From Lentzea waywayandensis (GTDB taxonomy: Bacteria > Actinomycetota > Actinomycetes > Mycobacteriales > Pseudonocardiaceae): a stretch of 32,884 nucleotides of DNA. The position numbers were made by a program, and so were the translations under genes. The stretch covers positions 126,592 to 159,475 of the forward strand of contig NZ_FOYL01000020.1 in NCBI RefSeq assembly GCF_900115955.1. The letters are read 5' to 3'. The notes under the pieces were generated by a model. That model had not been told where the DNA came from. It saw only the letters and a list, made by a program, of their open reading frames with translations, and searched no databases. Shown here one piece after another: positions 1 to 7,923 of the stretch (positions are counted from its first letter, which is position 1; every line of letters begins with the position of its first letter).

Positions 1-126
1 CGCCCACCAGGGAGACGACCCGGCGGCGGTCCGGCACACCCCCGCCCACCAGGGAGACGACCCGGCGGCGGTCCGGCACACCCCCGCCCACCGGGGAGAC
101 GGCCGAGCATCCGTCCGGCACACCCT
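1..126 (+). repeat. Three tandem 42-bp units inside the MFS gene
   Basis: Units begin at 1, 43 and 85. The first two are essentially identical; the third has diverged in the middle. Because 42 is a multiple of 3, the array stays in frame and adds 14 residues per unit to the transporter's central loop. It touches the window edge, so more copies may exist upstream. Confidence 0.9.
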
Positions 127-689
127 CGACCACCAAGCCCGCCCGACGCGAGTTCGCCACCCTGTTCGCCGCCTACACCCTCGAAGGCGTCGGCTACATC
201 ATCGCCGGCACGTTCCTGGTCGCCGCCATCAGCGGCCCTCTCGGCAGCACCTCGTGGATCCTGGTCGGACTCTCTGCCGCCCTCTCCCCCGTGCTGATCA
301 GGCCACGCCGCCACGCCCTCCCGATCGCGCTCGCGGTCCAGGCCGTGGGCATCGCACTCCCCGCGCTCTTCAGCACCACCGCTGCCGCCCTGGTCGCGGT
401 CGTCCTGTTCGGCGGCACGTTCATCGGCATCGCCGCCACCGCCCTCAAGCTCGGCACCGACCTGGGGTTCCCGAGAGCTGCGGCCACCCTCACCGCCGGC
501 TACTCGGCGGGCCAGATCATCGGCCCGCTCGTCGCCACCCCGTTGCTGCACAACGGCTACCACCAGGCGTTGCTGCTGGCGGCCGCGATCGTGCTGGCAG
601 CGGCCTTCACAGCTCTAGCACCACTTTCACGTCACCGGGCCGCGACTCGAACGCCTCCGAGAACGATTCCAGCGGAACTCGCCGAGTGA
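1..689 (+). CDS. MFS transporter, YbfB/YjiJ-like, C-terminal part
   Basis: The frame is open from base 3 and has no start inside the window, so the N-terminal half lies upstream. The first 42 residues are hydrophilic and repetitive (three 14-residue units of the type PTRETTRRRSGTPP). They probably form the cytoplasmic loop between transmembrane helices 6 and 7. About six hydrophobic helices follow, beginning at FATLFAAYTLEGVGYIIAGTFL. The pattern EGVGYIIAGTFLVA and the later VVLFGGTFIGI resemble the YbfB/YjiJ branch of the major facilitator superfamily. The last helix ends near base 610, but the frame runs on to TGA at 687-689. That adds about 26 polar residues and overlaps the convergent dehydrogenase gene by 83 bp. 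The substrate is unknown. Confidence 0.75.
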   Translation, partial: PTRETTRRRSGTPPPTRETTRRRSGTPPPTGETAEHPSGTPSTTKPARREFATLFAAYTLEGVGYIIAGTFLVAAISGPLGSTSWILVGLSAALSPVLIRPRRHALPIALAVQAVGIALPALFSTTAAALVAVVLFGGTFIGIAATALKLGTDLGFPRAAATLTAGYSAGQIIGPLVATPLLHNGYHQALLLAAAIVLAAAFTALAPLSRHRAATRTPPRTIPAELAE

Positions 690-1578
690 TCATCGCCGAC
701 AGCCACGCGTCGTCCGCGCGGTCCAGCACCGCCGATGCCTCCCGGTAGTGCCGCACGTTCGAGTTGACCGTGCCGAACACGATCCCGTTGCGCAGCACCA
801 GATCCCGGTTGATCTGCCCGATGTCGGCCGGAATCACCTCGGTGGACGGCACGCCGGTCAGGCACACCAGGTCCCGCCCGAGCAGCCGCGCGACGAGCGA
901 CGGCGCCCCGGTCGCCTCGATCACGACCGGGCAGTCGGGCAACGTCCGGTGGTAGGTGGCGCCGAGCGACTCGACCAGCGCGGGCTTCGGGCCGTCCACG
1001 GCGAGGTCGAACACGTGCACGTCCAGCCCTCGCTGCACCCCGATCAACGCCGCCAGCAGCCCGATCGGCCCCGCCCCCGTCACCAGCACGCTCTCGAACG
1101 GGAAGGGCGCCAGCCGGTCCAGCCGCTCCCACGCCTTGACCACGACCGACACCGGCTCGACGAGCACACCTGTCGAGGAACTGACACCGACGGCGTAGGC
1201 GGCGGGCACTGTCCACAATGTAGAGCCGTAGCCGTCGAGGCCCGTGATCCCGCGCTCGGTGTACTGCCCGTTCCGGCACATGTCGAACTCCCCGCGCGCA
1301 CACGCCACGCACGGCACCGGATCGGGTCTGCGGACGACCCCGGCGACCAGCGACCCAGGCTCGAAGCCCGGTCCGCTGATCACCCGGCCCAGCGACTCGT
1401 GGCCGATCACGAGAGTTCCGCCGACGCCGAACTCGCCGCGCACGATCTCGCGGTCCGTCCCGCAGATGCCGATCGCCACGCCCTCGACCAGCAGGTCCTC
1501 CGGTCCCGGCGCCGGATCGGGCAGTTCGGTCAACGACAACGACCCGGTCCGTGCAAGATCAACCGTCAGTGCGCGCAT
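607..1578 (-). CDS. Glucose 1-dehydrogenase-like zinc alcohol dehydrogenase
   Basis: A medium-chain dehydrogenase of 323 aa, predicted to oxidise a sugar such as glucose with NAD(P)+ in the cytoplasm. The GroES-like domain has the catalytic zinc ligands in GICGTD (Cys39) and GHE (His60, Glu61). Three Cys at about 90, 93 and 101 match a structural zinc site. A Rossmann motif VTGAGPIGLLAA follows. The C-terminal TVNSNVRHYREA is like the archaeal-type glucose dehydrogenase C-terminus, where the Asn and His contact sugar or cofactor. I chose the ATG at 1578 because homology begins at MRALTV. An ATG three codons upstream (1587) is also possible. The gene diverges from the GH64 glucanase across a shared operator candidate, consistent with using glucose released from beta-glucan. 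The substrate is inferred. Confidence 0.75.
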   Translation of the reverse strand: MRALTVDLARTGSLSLTELPDPAPGPEDLLVEGVAIGICGTDREIVRGEFGVGGTLVIGHESLGRVISGPGFEPGSLVAGVVRRPDPVPCVACARGEFDMCRNGQYTERGITGLDGYGSTLWTVPAAYAVGVSSSTGVLVEPVSVVVKAWERLDRLAPFPFESVLVTGAGPIGLLAALIGVQRGLDVHVFDLAVDGPKPALVESLGATYHRTLPDCPVVIEATGAPSLVARLLGRDLVCLTGVPSTEVIPADIGQINRDLVLRNGIVFGTVNSNVRHYREASAVLDRADDAWLSAMITRRVPLESFSEAFESRPGDVKVVLEL

Positions 1579-1617
1579 GAAGACCATTCTTGACATATCA
1601 ACAGCGACGCGCTGGTA

Positions 1618-1631
1618 TGAGAGCGCTCTCA
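1618..1631. promoter_or_regulatory. LacI-family operator candidate TGAGAGCGCTCTCA
   Basis: A perfect 14-bp palindrome between the divergent dehydrogenase (start 1578) and the GH64 glucanase (start 1677). It closely resembles the CebR box TGGGAGCGCTCCCA of Streptomyces and has the central CG step typical of LacI-type operators. It probably controls one or both genes in response to a beta-glucan oligosaccharide. No LacI gene is in the window. Confidence 0.7.
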
Positions 1632-1676
1632 CCGCCGCTGAAATGGTCACTGCCTGTCTCAGTGAGGAGATAGTCG

Positions 1677-2846
1677 ATGCGCAAGCTCCTGCTGCTCGCG
1701 ACATCGGCCCTACTAGGGCTGACAACGATGTCCGCACCTGCTGTTCAAGCCGCTCCACCGAACCTGCTCCCCCTGACCGTCACGAACAGCTCGGGCCGCG
1801 GTGACGCGACCCACCTGTACGTGTTCGGCGAGATGGGCGGCCGGCTCGGGTACGTGAACGCGAACGGCCAGTTCACGGCCTGGTCCGGAGGCGGAATCCC
1901 GCCGACCCCGGCACCGGACGTCTCGATCCCCGGCCCCGGGAACGGCGCCAGCCGGACCCTGCAGATCCCGCTCAACCTCGCCGGCGGCCGGCTCTACATG
2001 TCCTTCCGGGACAAGCTGAAGTTCTCCCTCGTCCCCAACGGCCTGGTGCAGCCCGCGCCGTGGGCCGCGGGCGACCCGAACCGCGACATCCTGTTCGACT
2101 GGAGCGAGTTCACCTACAACGGCGGCGGGTTGTGGTTGAACAGCTCGCAGGTGGACATGTTCTCGGTGCCCCACGCGGTCGAGGCGACCTCGCAGAGCGG
2201 CGTCACCAAGAAGACCGGCCAGCTGGTCTCCAACGGGCGCAACCGCATCTTCGACCAGCACCAGCAACTCGGCGGCGACTGGTCGCGGCTCGTCCACACC
2301 CGCTCGGACGGCACGCGACTGCGCGTGCTGAACCCGAGCAAGGGCCTCGACGCGGGCGTGTTCTCCGGCTCGTACTTCGCGAACTACGTCAGCAGCGCCT
2401 GGTCGACGTACCAGAACACGCCGCTGACCGTCGTGCCGTACCAGAACGAGCCGAACCGCAGGTTCACCGGCCGCGTCAGCGGCGGGTCGCTCAACTTCAC
2501 CAACACGTCCGGCCAGCAGGTCGCGTCGTTCCAGCAGCCGTCCACCCGTGACGTCTTCAACTGCGACGGCCGGCTCGCGGCACCGAACAACGACGTCGGC
2601 GCGATCTCGCGCTCGCTGTGCGCCGGGCTCAACCGCTCGACGTTCGGCTTCATCCACACCCAGCCGACCTACAACGCGGGCGACTTCTACACCCGTGCGA
2701 CGACGAACCACTTCTCGAAGATCGTGCACCAGAACATGGTGGACGGGAAGGCTTACGGGTTCGCGTTCGATGACGTCGGCGCGTTCGAGTCACTTGTTCA
2801 CGAACCGAACCCGCGTTCGGCGAAAGTCACGCTGACCGGATTTTAA
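1677..2846 (+). CDS. Secreted GH64 beta-1,3-glucanase
   Basis: A 389-aa extracellular endo-beta-1,3-glucanase of glycoside hydrolase family 64, which cuts laminarin-type glucans in fungal walls into oligosaccharides. A signal peptide (positive MRK, hydrophobic LLLLATSALLGL, likely cleavage after PAVQA near residue 25) is followed by a single catalytic domain. The region DWSEF...SSQVDMFSVPH places Glu144 and Asp160 sixteen residues apart. This matches the catalytic Glu/Asp pair of the Streptomyces matensis laminaripentaose-producing enzyme. There is no carbohydrate-binding module. A GAGGAG ribosome binding site sits before ATG 1677. The palindromic operator lies about 50 bp upstream and a strong hairpin follows the stop codon. 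Confidence 0.92.
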   Translation: MRKLLLLATSALLGLTTMSAPAVQAAPPNLLPLTVTNSSGRGDATHLYVFGEMGGRLGYVNANGQFTAWSGGGIPPTPAPDVSIPGPGNGASRTLQIPLNLAGGRLYMSFRDKLKFSLVPNGLVQPAPWAAGDPNRDILFDWSEFTYNGGGLWLNSSQVDMFSVPHAVEATSQSGVTKKTGQLVSNGRNRIFDQHQQLGGDWSRLVHTRSDGTRLRVLNPSKGLDAGVFSGSYFANYVSSAWSTYQNTPLTVVPYQNEPNRRFTGRVSGGSLNFTNTSGQQVASFQQPSTRDVFNCDGRLAAPNNDVGAISRSLCAGLNRSTFGFIHTQPTYNAGDFYTRATTNHFSKIVHQNMVDGKAYGFAFDDVGAFESLVHEPNPRSAKVTLTGF

Positions 2847-2877
2847 ACCGAAGCAATCTTGCTTTTGATCGACTTTC

Positions 2878-2924
2878 ACTCCACTGTGTGAGACGCCGTC
2901 GCCGCGGCTCTCACACAGTGGAGT
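2878..2924 (+). terminator. 16-bp perfect hairpin after GH64, covering the next RBS
   Basis: Arms 2878-2893 and 2909-2924 are perfectly complementary around a 15-nt GC-rich loop. No T-run follows, as is usual for actinobacterial terminators. The right arm contains GGAG (2920-2923), which is the Shine-Dalgarno of the response regulator starting at GTG 2929. If the hairpin forms in a read-through transcript it would hide that ribosome binding site. Confidence 0.75.
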
Positions 2925-2928
2925 CGTT

Positions 2929-3600
2929 GTGTGCGTACGGGTCCTGCTGGTCGAAGACGACGAGCGAATCCGGCAGGCGCTGAGCCTTGCCTTGTCCGAC
3001 GAGGGTTTCACCGTTGACGAGGCGGGTTCGGGTGAAGAGGCGTTACCGCGTTTGGAGACGGAATCGTTCGATGTGATGCTGGTGGACCTCACCCTGCCCG
3101 GCATGGACGGCCTGGAGGTCGTGCGGGCCCTCCGATCACGCGGTGACCTGCCGATAATCGTGGTGACGGCGCGAACGGACGCCCGTGACGTGATCGCCGG
3201 GCTGGAGGCGGGAGCGGACGACTACGTCACGAAACCGTTGATGGCCGGAGTTCTCGCCGCGCGCATCCGCGCGTTGTTGCGCAGACGCGGGCCGGGCCGC
3301 GAAGCCGTTCGGATCGGGGAACTGGAAATCCGTCCGCAGGAAGGGCTCGTGCACCGAGCGGGGGAACGCGTTCATCTCACCAGGACGGAATTCCGGCTGT
3401 TGCTGGAACTCGCTGGTGCGAGCGGGCGAATCGTCACCAGGGAACAGTTGCTGCAAAAGGTTTGGGGATATGACTACTTTGGTGACACCCGGCTGCTCGA
3501 CGTGCACATAAGGAGACTTCGCCGCAAGATCGAGGCCAACCCGGACGATCCGGAGCTGGTGCTCACCGTGCGCGGCACCGGCTATCGGATCCGCTCGTGA
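2929..3600 (+). CDS. OmpR-family response regulator
   Basis: A 223-aa DNA-binding response regulator. The receiver domain (about 1-115) has acidic residues E9/D10/D11, phosphoacceptor Asp53 in LVDLTLPG, Thr80 and Lys102. A winged-helix domain (about 128-223) ends in the usual VRGTGYRI. The GTG start has GGAG five bases upstream inside the hairpin arm. The stop overlaps the kinase start as GTGA, so the pair is translationally coupled. It lies just upstream of the epimerase/glycosyltransferase locus and may control it. The signal is unknown. It resembles CseB/AfsQ1-type regulators only at family level. Confidence 0.92.
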   Translation: MCVRVLLVEDDERIRQALSLALSDEGFTVDEAGSGEEALPRLETESFDVMLVDLTLPGMDGLEVVRALRSRGDLPIIVVTARTDARDVIAGLEAGADDYVTKPLMAGVLAARIRALLRRRGPGREAVRIGELEIRPQEGLVHRAGERVHLTRTEFRLLLELAGASGRIVTREQLLQKVWGYDYFGDTRLLDVHIRRLRRKIEANPDDPELVLTVRGTGYRIRS

Positions 3601-4925
3601 GACTCACGCTGCGCTGCCGGGTCACGCTCTCGTTCGGTTTTGGCCTGCTGGTCGTCACGAGCGTGCTGGCGTTCGCGACCTGGAACCTCGCCTCCGGCTA
3701 CATGCTGCGGCAACGGGAGGCGAGCGCGACCAGGCAGGCCGAGGTCAACGTGCGGCTGGTCGAGAGGTCGCTGGCCTCGCCGGGCTTCGACGAGCTGCTG
3801 ACCGGGCTCACCACCGGGCCCGACTCGTCGATCCTGGTGATGAGCCCCGAAGGGCTGGTGACGGCGGGCCGCAAGGTCGAGCCGTCGCAGCTGCCGGCCG
3901 GGCTGGTGGAGCACCCGCCCGGCAAGGAACGGATCACCGTGGACGGGCTGCCGATGCTCGCCGTCGCGCGGCCGGTGGCGGGCAACGCCGTCTACGTCGA
4001 GCTGTTCGGGTTGCAGCAGCTCAACCGGACGTTCGCGTTCCTGAGCGCGGTGCTGATCGCCGGCACGATCGGCTCGGCGCTGCTCGGGGCCGCGCTGGGC
4101 TCGTGGGCGTCGAAACGGGCGCTGAAACCGTTGACGGAGCTGAACTGCGCGGCGGGCAGGATCGCCGGGGGTGATCTGCACGCCCGGCTGCCCGACCAGG
4201 ACGACCCGGATCTCGCGGCGCTGGCGGCGAAGTTCAACTCGACGGCTCAAGCGCTGGAGCAGAGAGCCTTGCGGGACGCCCGGTTCGCGTCGGACGTCTC
4301 GCACGAGCTGCGGTCGCCGTTGACGACGATGGTGAACGCGGGCGCGGTGCTGCGCCGTCGTCGCGAGCATCTGCCCGGCACGGCGGGCACGGCACTGGAA
4401 CTGCTGACCTCGGAGGTCGACAGGTTCGCGCGGATGGTCGTGGACCTGCTGGAGATCTCCCGGGCGGACCAGACCGACGACCCCGCGCCGGAGGAGATCG
4501 CGCTGGACGCATTGGTGCGCAATGTGATCGCGACCCGCGCGCCCGTGCCGGTGGCGCTGGAGCCCGCCGTCGTGCAGGGTGACCGGCGCAGGCTCGACCG
4601 GGTGCTGACCAACCTGCTGGACAACGCCGAGCGGCACGCCGGTGGCGCGGTGCTGGTGTCCGTGCGGACCGCTGGAACTTCCGCGCGGCTGGCGGTGGAG
4701 GACGCCGGGCCCGGCGTGCCCGAGGCGTTGCGGGAGGAGATCTTCGAACGGTTCGCGCGCGGGGTGATGGCGGGCAGCCGGGGTGACGACACGGGCAGCG
4801 GGCTGGGGCTGGCGCTGGTCCGCGACCACGTGCACCGGCTGGGCGGCCGGGTCTGGGTGGAGGATCGTGAGGCGGGCGGCTCCCGGTTCGTCGTCGAGAT
4901 GGTCTTACGGAGTTCTGACGGCTAG
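3597..4925 (+). CDS. HAMP-domain sensor histidine kinase
   Basis: A 442-aa membrane sensor kinase and cognate partner of the preceding regulator. There are two transmembrane helices (about 9-30 and 145-170) flanking a roughly 115-residue extracytoplasmic sensor region. A HAMP linker (about 172-225) is followed by an H-box ASDVSHELRSPLTTM with phosphoacceptor His236. The HATPase domain has an N-box NLLDNAERHA around Asn343 and G-boxes EDAGPGVP and GSGLGLAL. The H-box and HAMP spacing is like MtrB-type actinobacterial kinases. The GTG at 3597 overlaps the regulator's stop. Confidence 0.92.
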   Translation: MRLTLRCRVTLSFGFGLLVVTSVLAFATWNLASGYMLRQREASATRQAEVNVRLVERSLASPGFDELLTGLTTGPDSSILVMSPEGLVTAGRKVEPSQLPAGLVEHPPGKERITVDGLPMLAVARPVAGNAVYVELFGLQQLNRTFAFLSAVLIAGTIGSALLGAALGSWASKRALKPLTELNCAAGRIAGGDLHARLPDQDDPDLAALAAKFNSTAQALEQRALRDARFASDVSHELRSPLTTMVNAGAVLRRRREHLPGTAGTALELLTSEVDRFARMVVDLLEISRADQTDDPAPEEIALDALVRNVIATRAPVPVALEPAVVQGDRRRLDRVLTNLLDNAERHAGGAVLVSVRTAGTSARLAVEDAGPGVPEALREEIFERFARGVMAGSRGDDTGSGLGLALVRDHVHRLGGRVWVEDREAGGSRFVVEMVLRSSDG

Positions 4926-4958
4926 CGCCTGGGGCGCGCCGGGTCGCCACGTGAGTCC

Positions 4959-4964
4959 TACGGT
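4959..4964 (+). promoter_or_regulatory. Leaderless-type -10 box TACGGT for the epimerase
   Basis: TACGGT ends six bases before ATG 4971 and no Shine-Dalgarno sequence is present in that gap. This is the spacing expected of a leaderless transcript starting at the A of the ATG. I cannot see a convincing -35 box. Confidence 0.4.
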
Positions 4965-4970
4965 CGGTGC

Positions 4971-6011
4971 ATGCGAGTACTGATCACCGGCGGGGCCGGG
5001 TTCATCGGGTCGCACGTCGCGGACGAGCTGACCTCCCAGGGCCATGAATGCGTGGTGCTCGACGCGTTGCTGCCCGAGGCGCACAGCGCTGTTCCCTTGC
5101 TGGACCACGAACTTGTCCTCGGCGACGTGACCTCCCCGGACGTGCTGCGGCCGTTGCTGTCCACTGTGGACGCGGTGTGCCACCAGGCGGCGATGGTCGG
5201 GCACGGCGTCGATCCGTTCGACGCGCCTTCCTACGCGCGCCACAACGACCTGGGCACGGCGGTGTTGCTGGCCGAGATGTACCGGGCCGGGGTGTCACGA
5301 CTGGTGCTGGCGTCGTCGATGGTCGTCTACGGCGAGGGGCGTTATCGGTGCCTCTCGCACGGGATCGTGCGGGCCGAACGGACTGCGGCTGACGTCGAAC
5401 GCGGTGTGTACGAGCCGCGGTGCTTCTGCGGCGACTTCGTGGTCTCCGAACTGGTGCCCGAGGACGCTCCGCTGGAGCCTCGCAGCACCTACGCGGCCAC
5501 GAAGCTGGCGCAGGAGCACCTCGCGGTGGCGTGGGCCTGGCAGACCGGCGGGAGCGTGTGGGCGTTGCGCTACCACAACGTCTACGGCCCGCGGATGCCG
5601 CGCGACACCCCGTACGCCGGGGTCGCGTCGATCTTCAGGTCCGCGCTCCAGAACGGCGTCGCGCCTCGCGTGATGGAGGACGGACGGCAGCGGCGCGACT
5701 TCGTGCACGTCACGGACGTCGCGCGGGCCAACGTCCTGGCCCTGTCGTCACCGCGGCCGGGCTTCGAGGCCGTGAACGTCTGCTCCGGCACCCCGCACAC
5801 CATCGGCGACCTGGCGTTCGCGCTGGCCGACGCGTGCGACGGGCCGACGCCCGAGATCGTGGGCGGGGCGCGGCCGGGCGACGTCCGGCACGTGGTCGCC
5901 TCGCCCGCGAAGGCGTTGGACGTGCTGGGTTTCGAGGCTCAGGTCGGGTTCGAGGAGGGCGTGCGGGAGTTCGCCTTCGCCGCGCAGCGGGAGTCCGTCA
6001 CCAGTTCGTGA
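4971..6011 (+). CDS. NAD-dependent epimerase/dehydratase with Cys/His insert
   Basis: A 346-aa extended short-chain dehydrogenase acting on a nucleotide sugar. The NAD-binding motif GGAGFIG is at residues 7-13. The catalytic SSMVVYGEG and YAATK (Tyr174, Lys178) and the substrate-side RYHNVYGPRMP are present. Between YGEG and YAATK there is an insert of about 45 residues with C127xxH130 and C151xC153. It recalls the CxxH...CPxCG zinc-ribbon-like insert seen in a group annotated as dTDP-L-rhamnose 4-epimerases. Here the second knuckle is CFC rather than CxxC. It begins the putative saccharide locus and overlaps the convergent membrane protein gene by 14 bp. The substrate is not determined. Confidence 0.85.
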   Translation: MRVLITGGAGFIGSHVADELTSQGHECVVLDALLPEAHSAVPLLDHELVLGDVTSPDVLRPLLSTVDAVCHQAAMVGHGVDPFDAPSYARHNDLGTAVLLAEMYRAGVSRLVLASSMVVYGEGRYRCLSHGIVRAERTAADVERGVYEPRCFCGDFVVSELVPEDAPLEPRSTYAATKLAQEHLAVAWAWQTGGSVWALRYHNVYGPRMPRDTPYAGVASIFRSALQNGVAPRVMEDGRQRRDFVHVTDVARANVLALSSPRPGFEAVNVCSGTPHTIGDLAFALADACDGPTPEIVGGARPGDVRHVVASPAKALDVLGFEAQVGFEEGVREFAFAAQRESVTSS

Positions 6012-7164
6012 GCACGAGGTGGTTCACCGCCAGGGCCGTGATCGCCTGGGCGGTGAGCCACCTCTTCCTGTTGCCCAGCTTCGCGGTGCCTACCAGGAGC
6101 CAGACCGCGAACGGCAGCCAGATCCGTTCGGTCTCGGCCTTGCTCAGCCCCGACAGGTCGGCGGCCAGGATCGCGATTCCCGCCGCGACGACCCATTTGT
6201 CCTTGCGCAGCCCCTTGATGCCCGCCGGGCCGATGACCAGCGCGAGTGCCGCGAGGTTCGCCCACACCCAGTACCAGTACGGCCTGGTGTCGCCGATGCC
6301 CTGGTAGTAGCGGAGTTTCACGAGCTCGTAGCCGTCGAGCCACCAGAACCCGCTCAGTGCGAACGCTCCCACGACCGCGAGCACGCCCCCGACGGCCCAG
6401 CCGATCTTCCTGCCGGCCGCGACGATCGCGAGCGGCGCCAGCAACACCAGGCCGTAGGACAGGAACAGGCACCAGCCCAGCACGATGCCGCCCAGCAAGG
6501 GCCACCGGGTGAGCAGGTAGATGCCGACGGCCGCGACGCCCATGAACATGCCGTCCGCCGACGCGCCGACCCACACCGCTCCTGGGAACAGCACCAGGAA
6601 CGGCAGCACCGCGTTGTCGTTGACGGCCTTGGGAATCGCGACGACCGCGAGCGAGCCGACCAGGACGCAGAAGATCGACGCCACGGCCCCTCCCCCGAGC
6701 CCGACGCGGTCGAGCGCGACGAACGTGAGCAACGCGCCCGGCGGATGTCCGGAAACGTGCGTGGTCCACGAGTCGGGCAGGAAGTCGGGGATGCGCGCGG
6801 CGAACCCGTGCAGCATCGCCGGGACGTCGGTGATGCCGGGGACCTCGTGCAGGTACTCGTCCTCGGTCGTCAGCCTGGTGACGAACCGGCCCCAGCCGTC
6901 GATCATCGCCAGCGAGAAGGTGAACGCCACCGAGGCCGCGTAGGCGATCGGCATCGCGAACCTGTGCTCGGTGAGCTCAGGCCCCTTGGCCACGACGAGG
7001 AACGCGATCAGGACCGCGATCGGCGTGCCGGGGCCGAGGTGCGGCTGCCAGTTTCCGAAGATCGGCGCCGCCGAGGCGTAGAGGAGGTCCGGGTCGTGGG
7101 CGTTGACGACGATCCCGATGATGACGGCGGCAGCGACGAGCAGTCCTGCGATGACTAGACGCAC
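5998..7164 (-). CDS. GT-C-like polytopic membrane protein
   Basis: About 388 aa, with roughly ten transmembrane helices. The first large outer loop contains an acidic cluster EDE (101-103), and the motif SGHPPGALL (His140-Pro-Pro-Gly) precedes the next helix. An acidic loop motif followed by HPP is typical of GT-C fold glycosyltransferases that use polyprenyl-phosphate sugars (ArnT/mannosyltransferase-like). This assignment is by pattern only. I chose the GTG at 7164; the frame extends further upstream, but that stretch would run into the coding region of the divergent GT2 gene and is not hydrophobic. It faces the GT2 gene across a 120-bp promoter region and may deliver the final glycosyl transfer outside the membrane. 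Confidence 0.65.
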   Translation of the reverse strand: MRLVIAGLLVAAAVIIGIVVNAHDPDLLYASAAPIFGNWQPHLGPGTPIAVLIAFLVVAKGPELTEHRFAMPIAYAASVAFTFSLAMIDGWGRFVTRLTTEDEYLHEVPGITDVPAMLHGFAARIPDFLPDSWTTHVSGHPPGALLTFVALDRVGLGGGAVASIFCVLVGSLAVVAIPKAVNDNAVLPFLVLFPGAVWVGASADGMFMGVAAVGIYLLTRWPLLGGIVLGWCLFLSYGLVLLAPLAIVAAGRKIGWAVGGVLAVVGAFALSGFWWLDGYELVKLRYYQGIGDTRPYWYWVWANLAALALVIGPAGIKGLRKDKWVVAAGIAILAADLSGLSKAETERIWLPFAVWLLVGTAKLGNRKRWLTAQAITALAVNHLVLTNW

Positions 7165-7213
7165 CGCGCCCAACCTAGGGGGTGCCGGGGGACTCGCGGG
7201 CCTCGCAAGACAA

Positions 7214-7249
7214 CCGTAAGAACTCTTTGGTGCGTCACAATTCCGTAAG
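7214..7249. promoter_or_regulatory. Direct repeats CCGTAAG in the divergent promoter region
   Basis: CCGTAAG occurs at 7214-7220 and 7243-7249, start to start 29 bp (nearly three helical turns). It lies in the 120-bp gap between the divergent membrane protein and the GT2 gene. This is a candidate binding site for a regulator such as the OmpR-type protein at 2929-3600. The assignment is speculative. Confidence 0.3.
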
Positions 7250-7284
7250 CACCACAACACTTTCCGATGGTCCAGGGTGGACAC

Positions 7285-7923
7285 ATGGATGTCGTGTTGC
7301 CCTGCCTGGACGAGGCCGCCGCACTACCCGCGGTCCTCGCCTCCCTTCCTGCCGGATACCGCGCGATCGTCGTGGACAACGGTTCTGTCGACGGCTCTCC
7401 TTCGGTGGCCGCCACTCATGGCGCACTGGTCGTGCACGAGCCCAAGCGCGGCTACGGCGCCGCCGTGCACACCGGTCTGCTCGCGGCCACCTCCGGTCTG
7501 GTGGCGTTCGCCGACGCGGACGGTTCGCTGGACCTGGCCGAACTGCCCGCGATGGCCGCTTTGCTCGCCGACGCCGACCTCGTCGTCGGCCGGCGAAGGC
7601 CCGTGCAGGCCGGCGTCTGGCCGTGGCACGCGCGGGCAGGCAACGCCGTGATCGCGTCCCTGTTGCGGCGCAGGGGTTTGGACGTGCACGACATCGCACC
7701 GCTACGGGTGTGCCGACGCGAAGCCTTGCTGGCACTGGACGTTCAGGACCGCGCCTTCGGCTACCCGCTGGAACTTCTGGTGCGCGCGGCCGAGGCGGGC
7801 TGGCGCGTGCGCGAGGTCGACGTGTCCTACGGCCCGCGGGCGGCCGGCACGCGGTCGAAGGTGTCGGGTTCGGTGCGCGGCACGATGCGGGCGGCGCGGG
7901 ACATGGCGGGGGTGCTGCGATGA
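7285..7923 (+). CDS. Family 2 glycosyltransferase
   Basis: A 212-aa GT-A fold transferase that uses a nucleotide sugar. The start shows MDVVLPCLDEA, then VVDNGSVDGS for nucleotide binding and the metal-binding DADGS around residues 77-81. There is no transmembrane segment, so it should be cytosolic or peripheral, and it is short for the family. I chose ATG 7285 because AGGGTGG lies just upstream and homology begins there. An ATG at 7267 has no good ribosome binding site. It opens a run of five overlapping genes, the first overlap being ATGA with DUF2064. It is related to the dolichol-phosphate-mannose-synthase-like GT2 proteins that accompany DUF2064 in other actinobacteria. Confidence 0.85.
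   Translation: MDVVLPCLDEAAALPAVLASLPAGYRAIVVDNGSVDGSPSVAATHGALVVHEPKRGYGAAVHTGLLAATSGLVAFADADGSLDLAELPAMAALLADADLVVGRRRPVQAGVWPWHARAGNAVIASLLRRRGLDVHDIAPLRVCRREALLALDVQDRAFGYPLELLVRAAEAGWRVREVDVSYGPRAAGTRSKVSGSVRGTMRAARDMAGVLR

Noticed and set aside
7182..7919. N-terminal extension of the DUF2064 frame
   Set aside because: It runs through the GT2 gene in another frame; the family begins at MRFCLLIMAK (7920).
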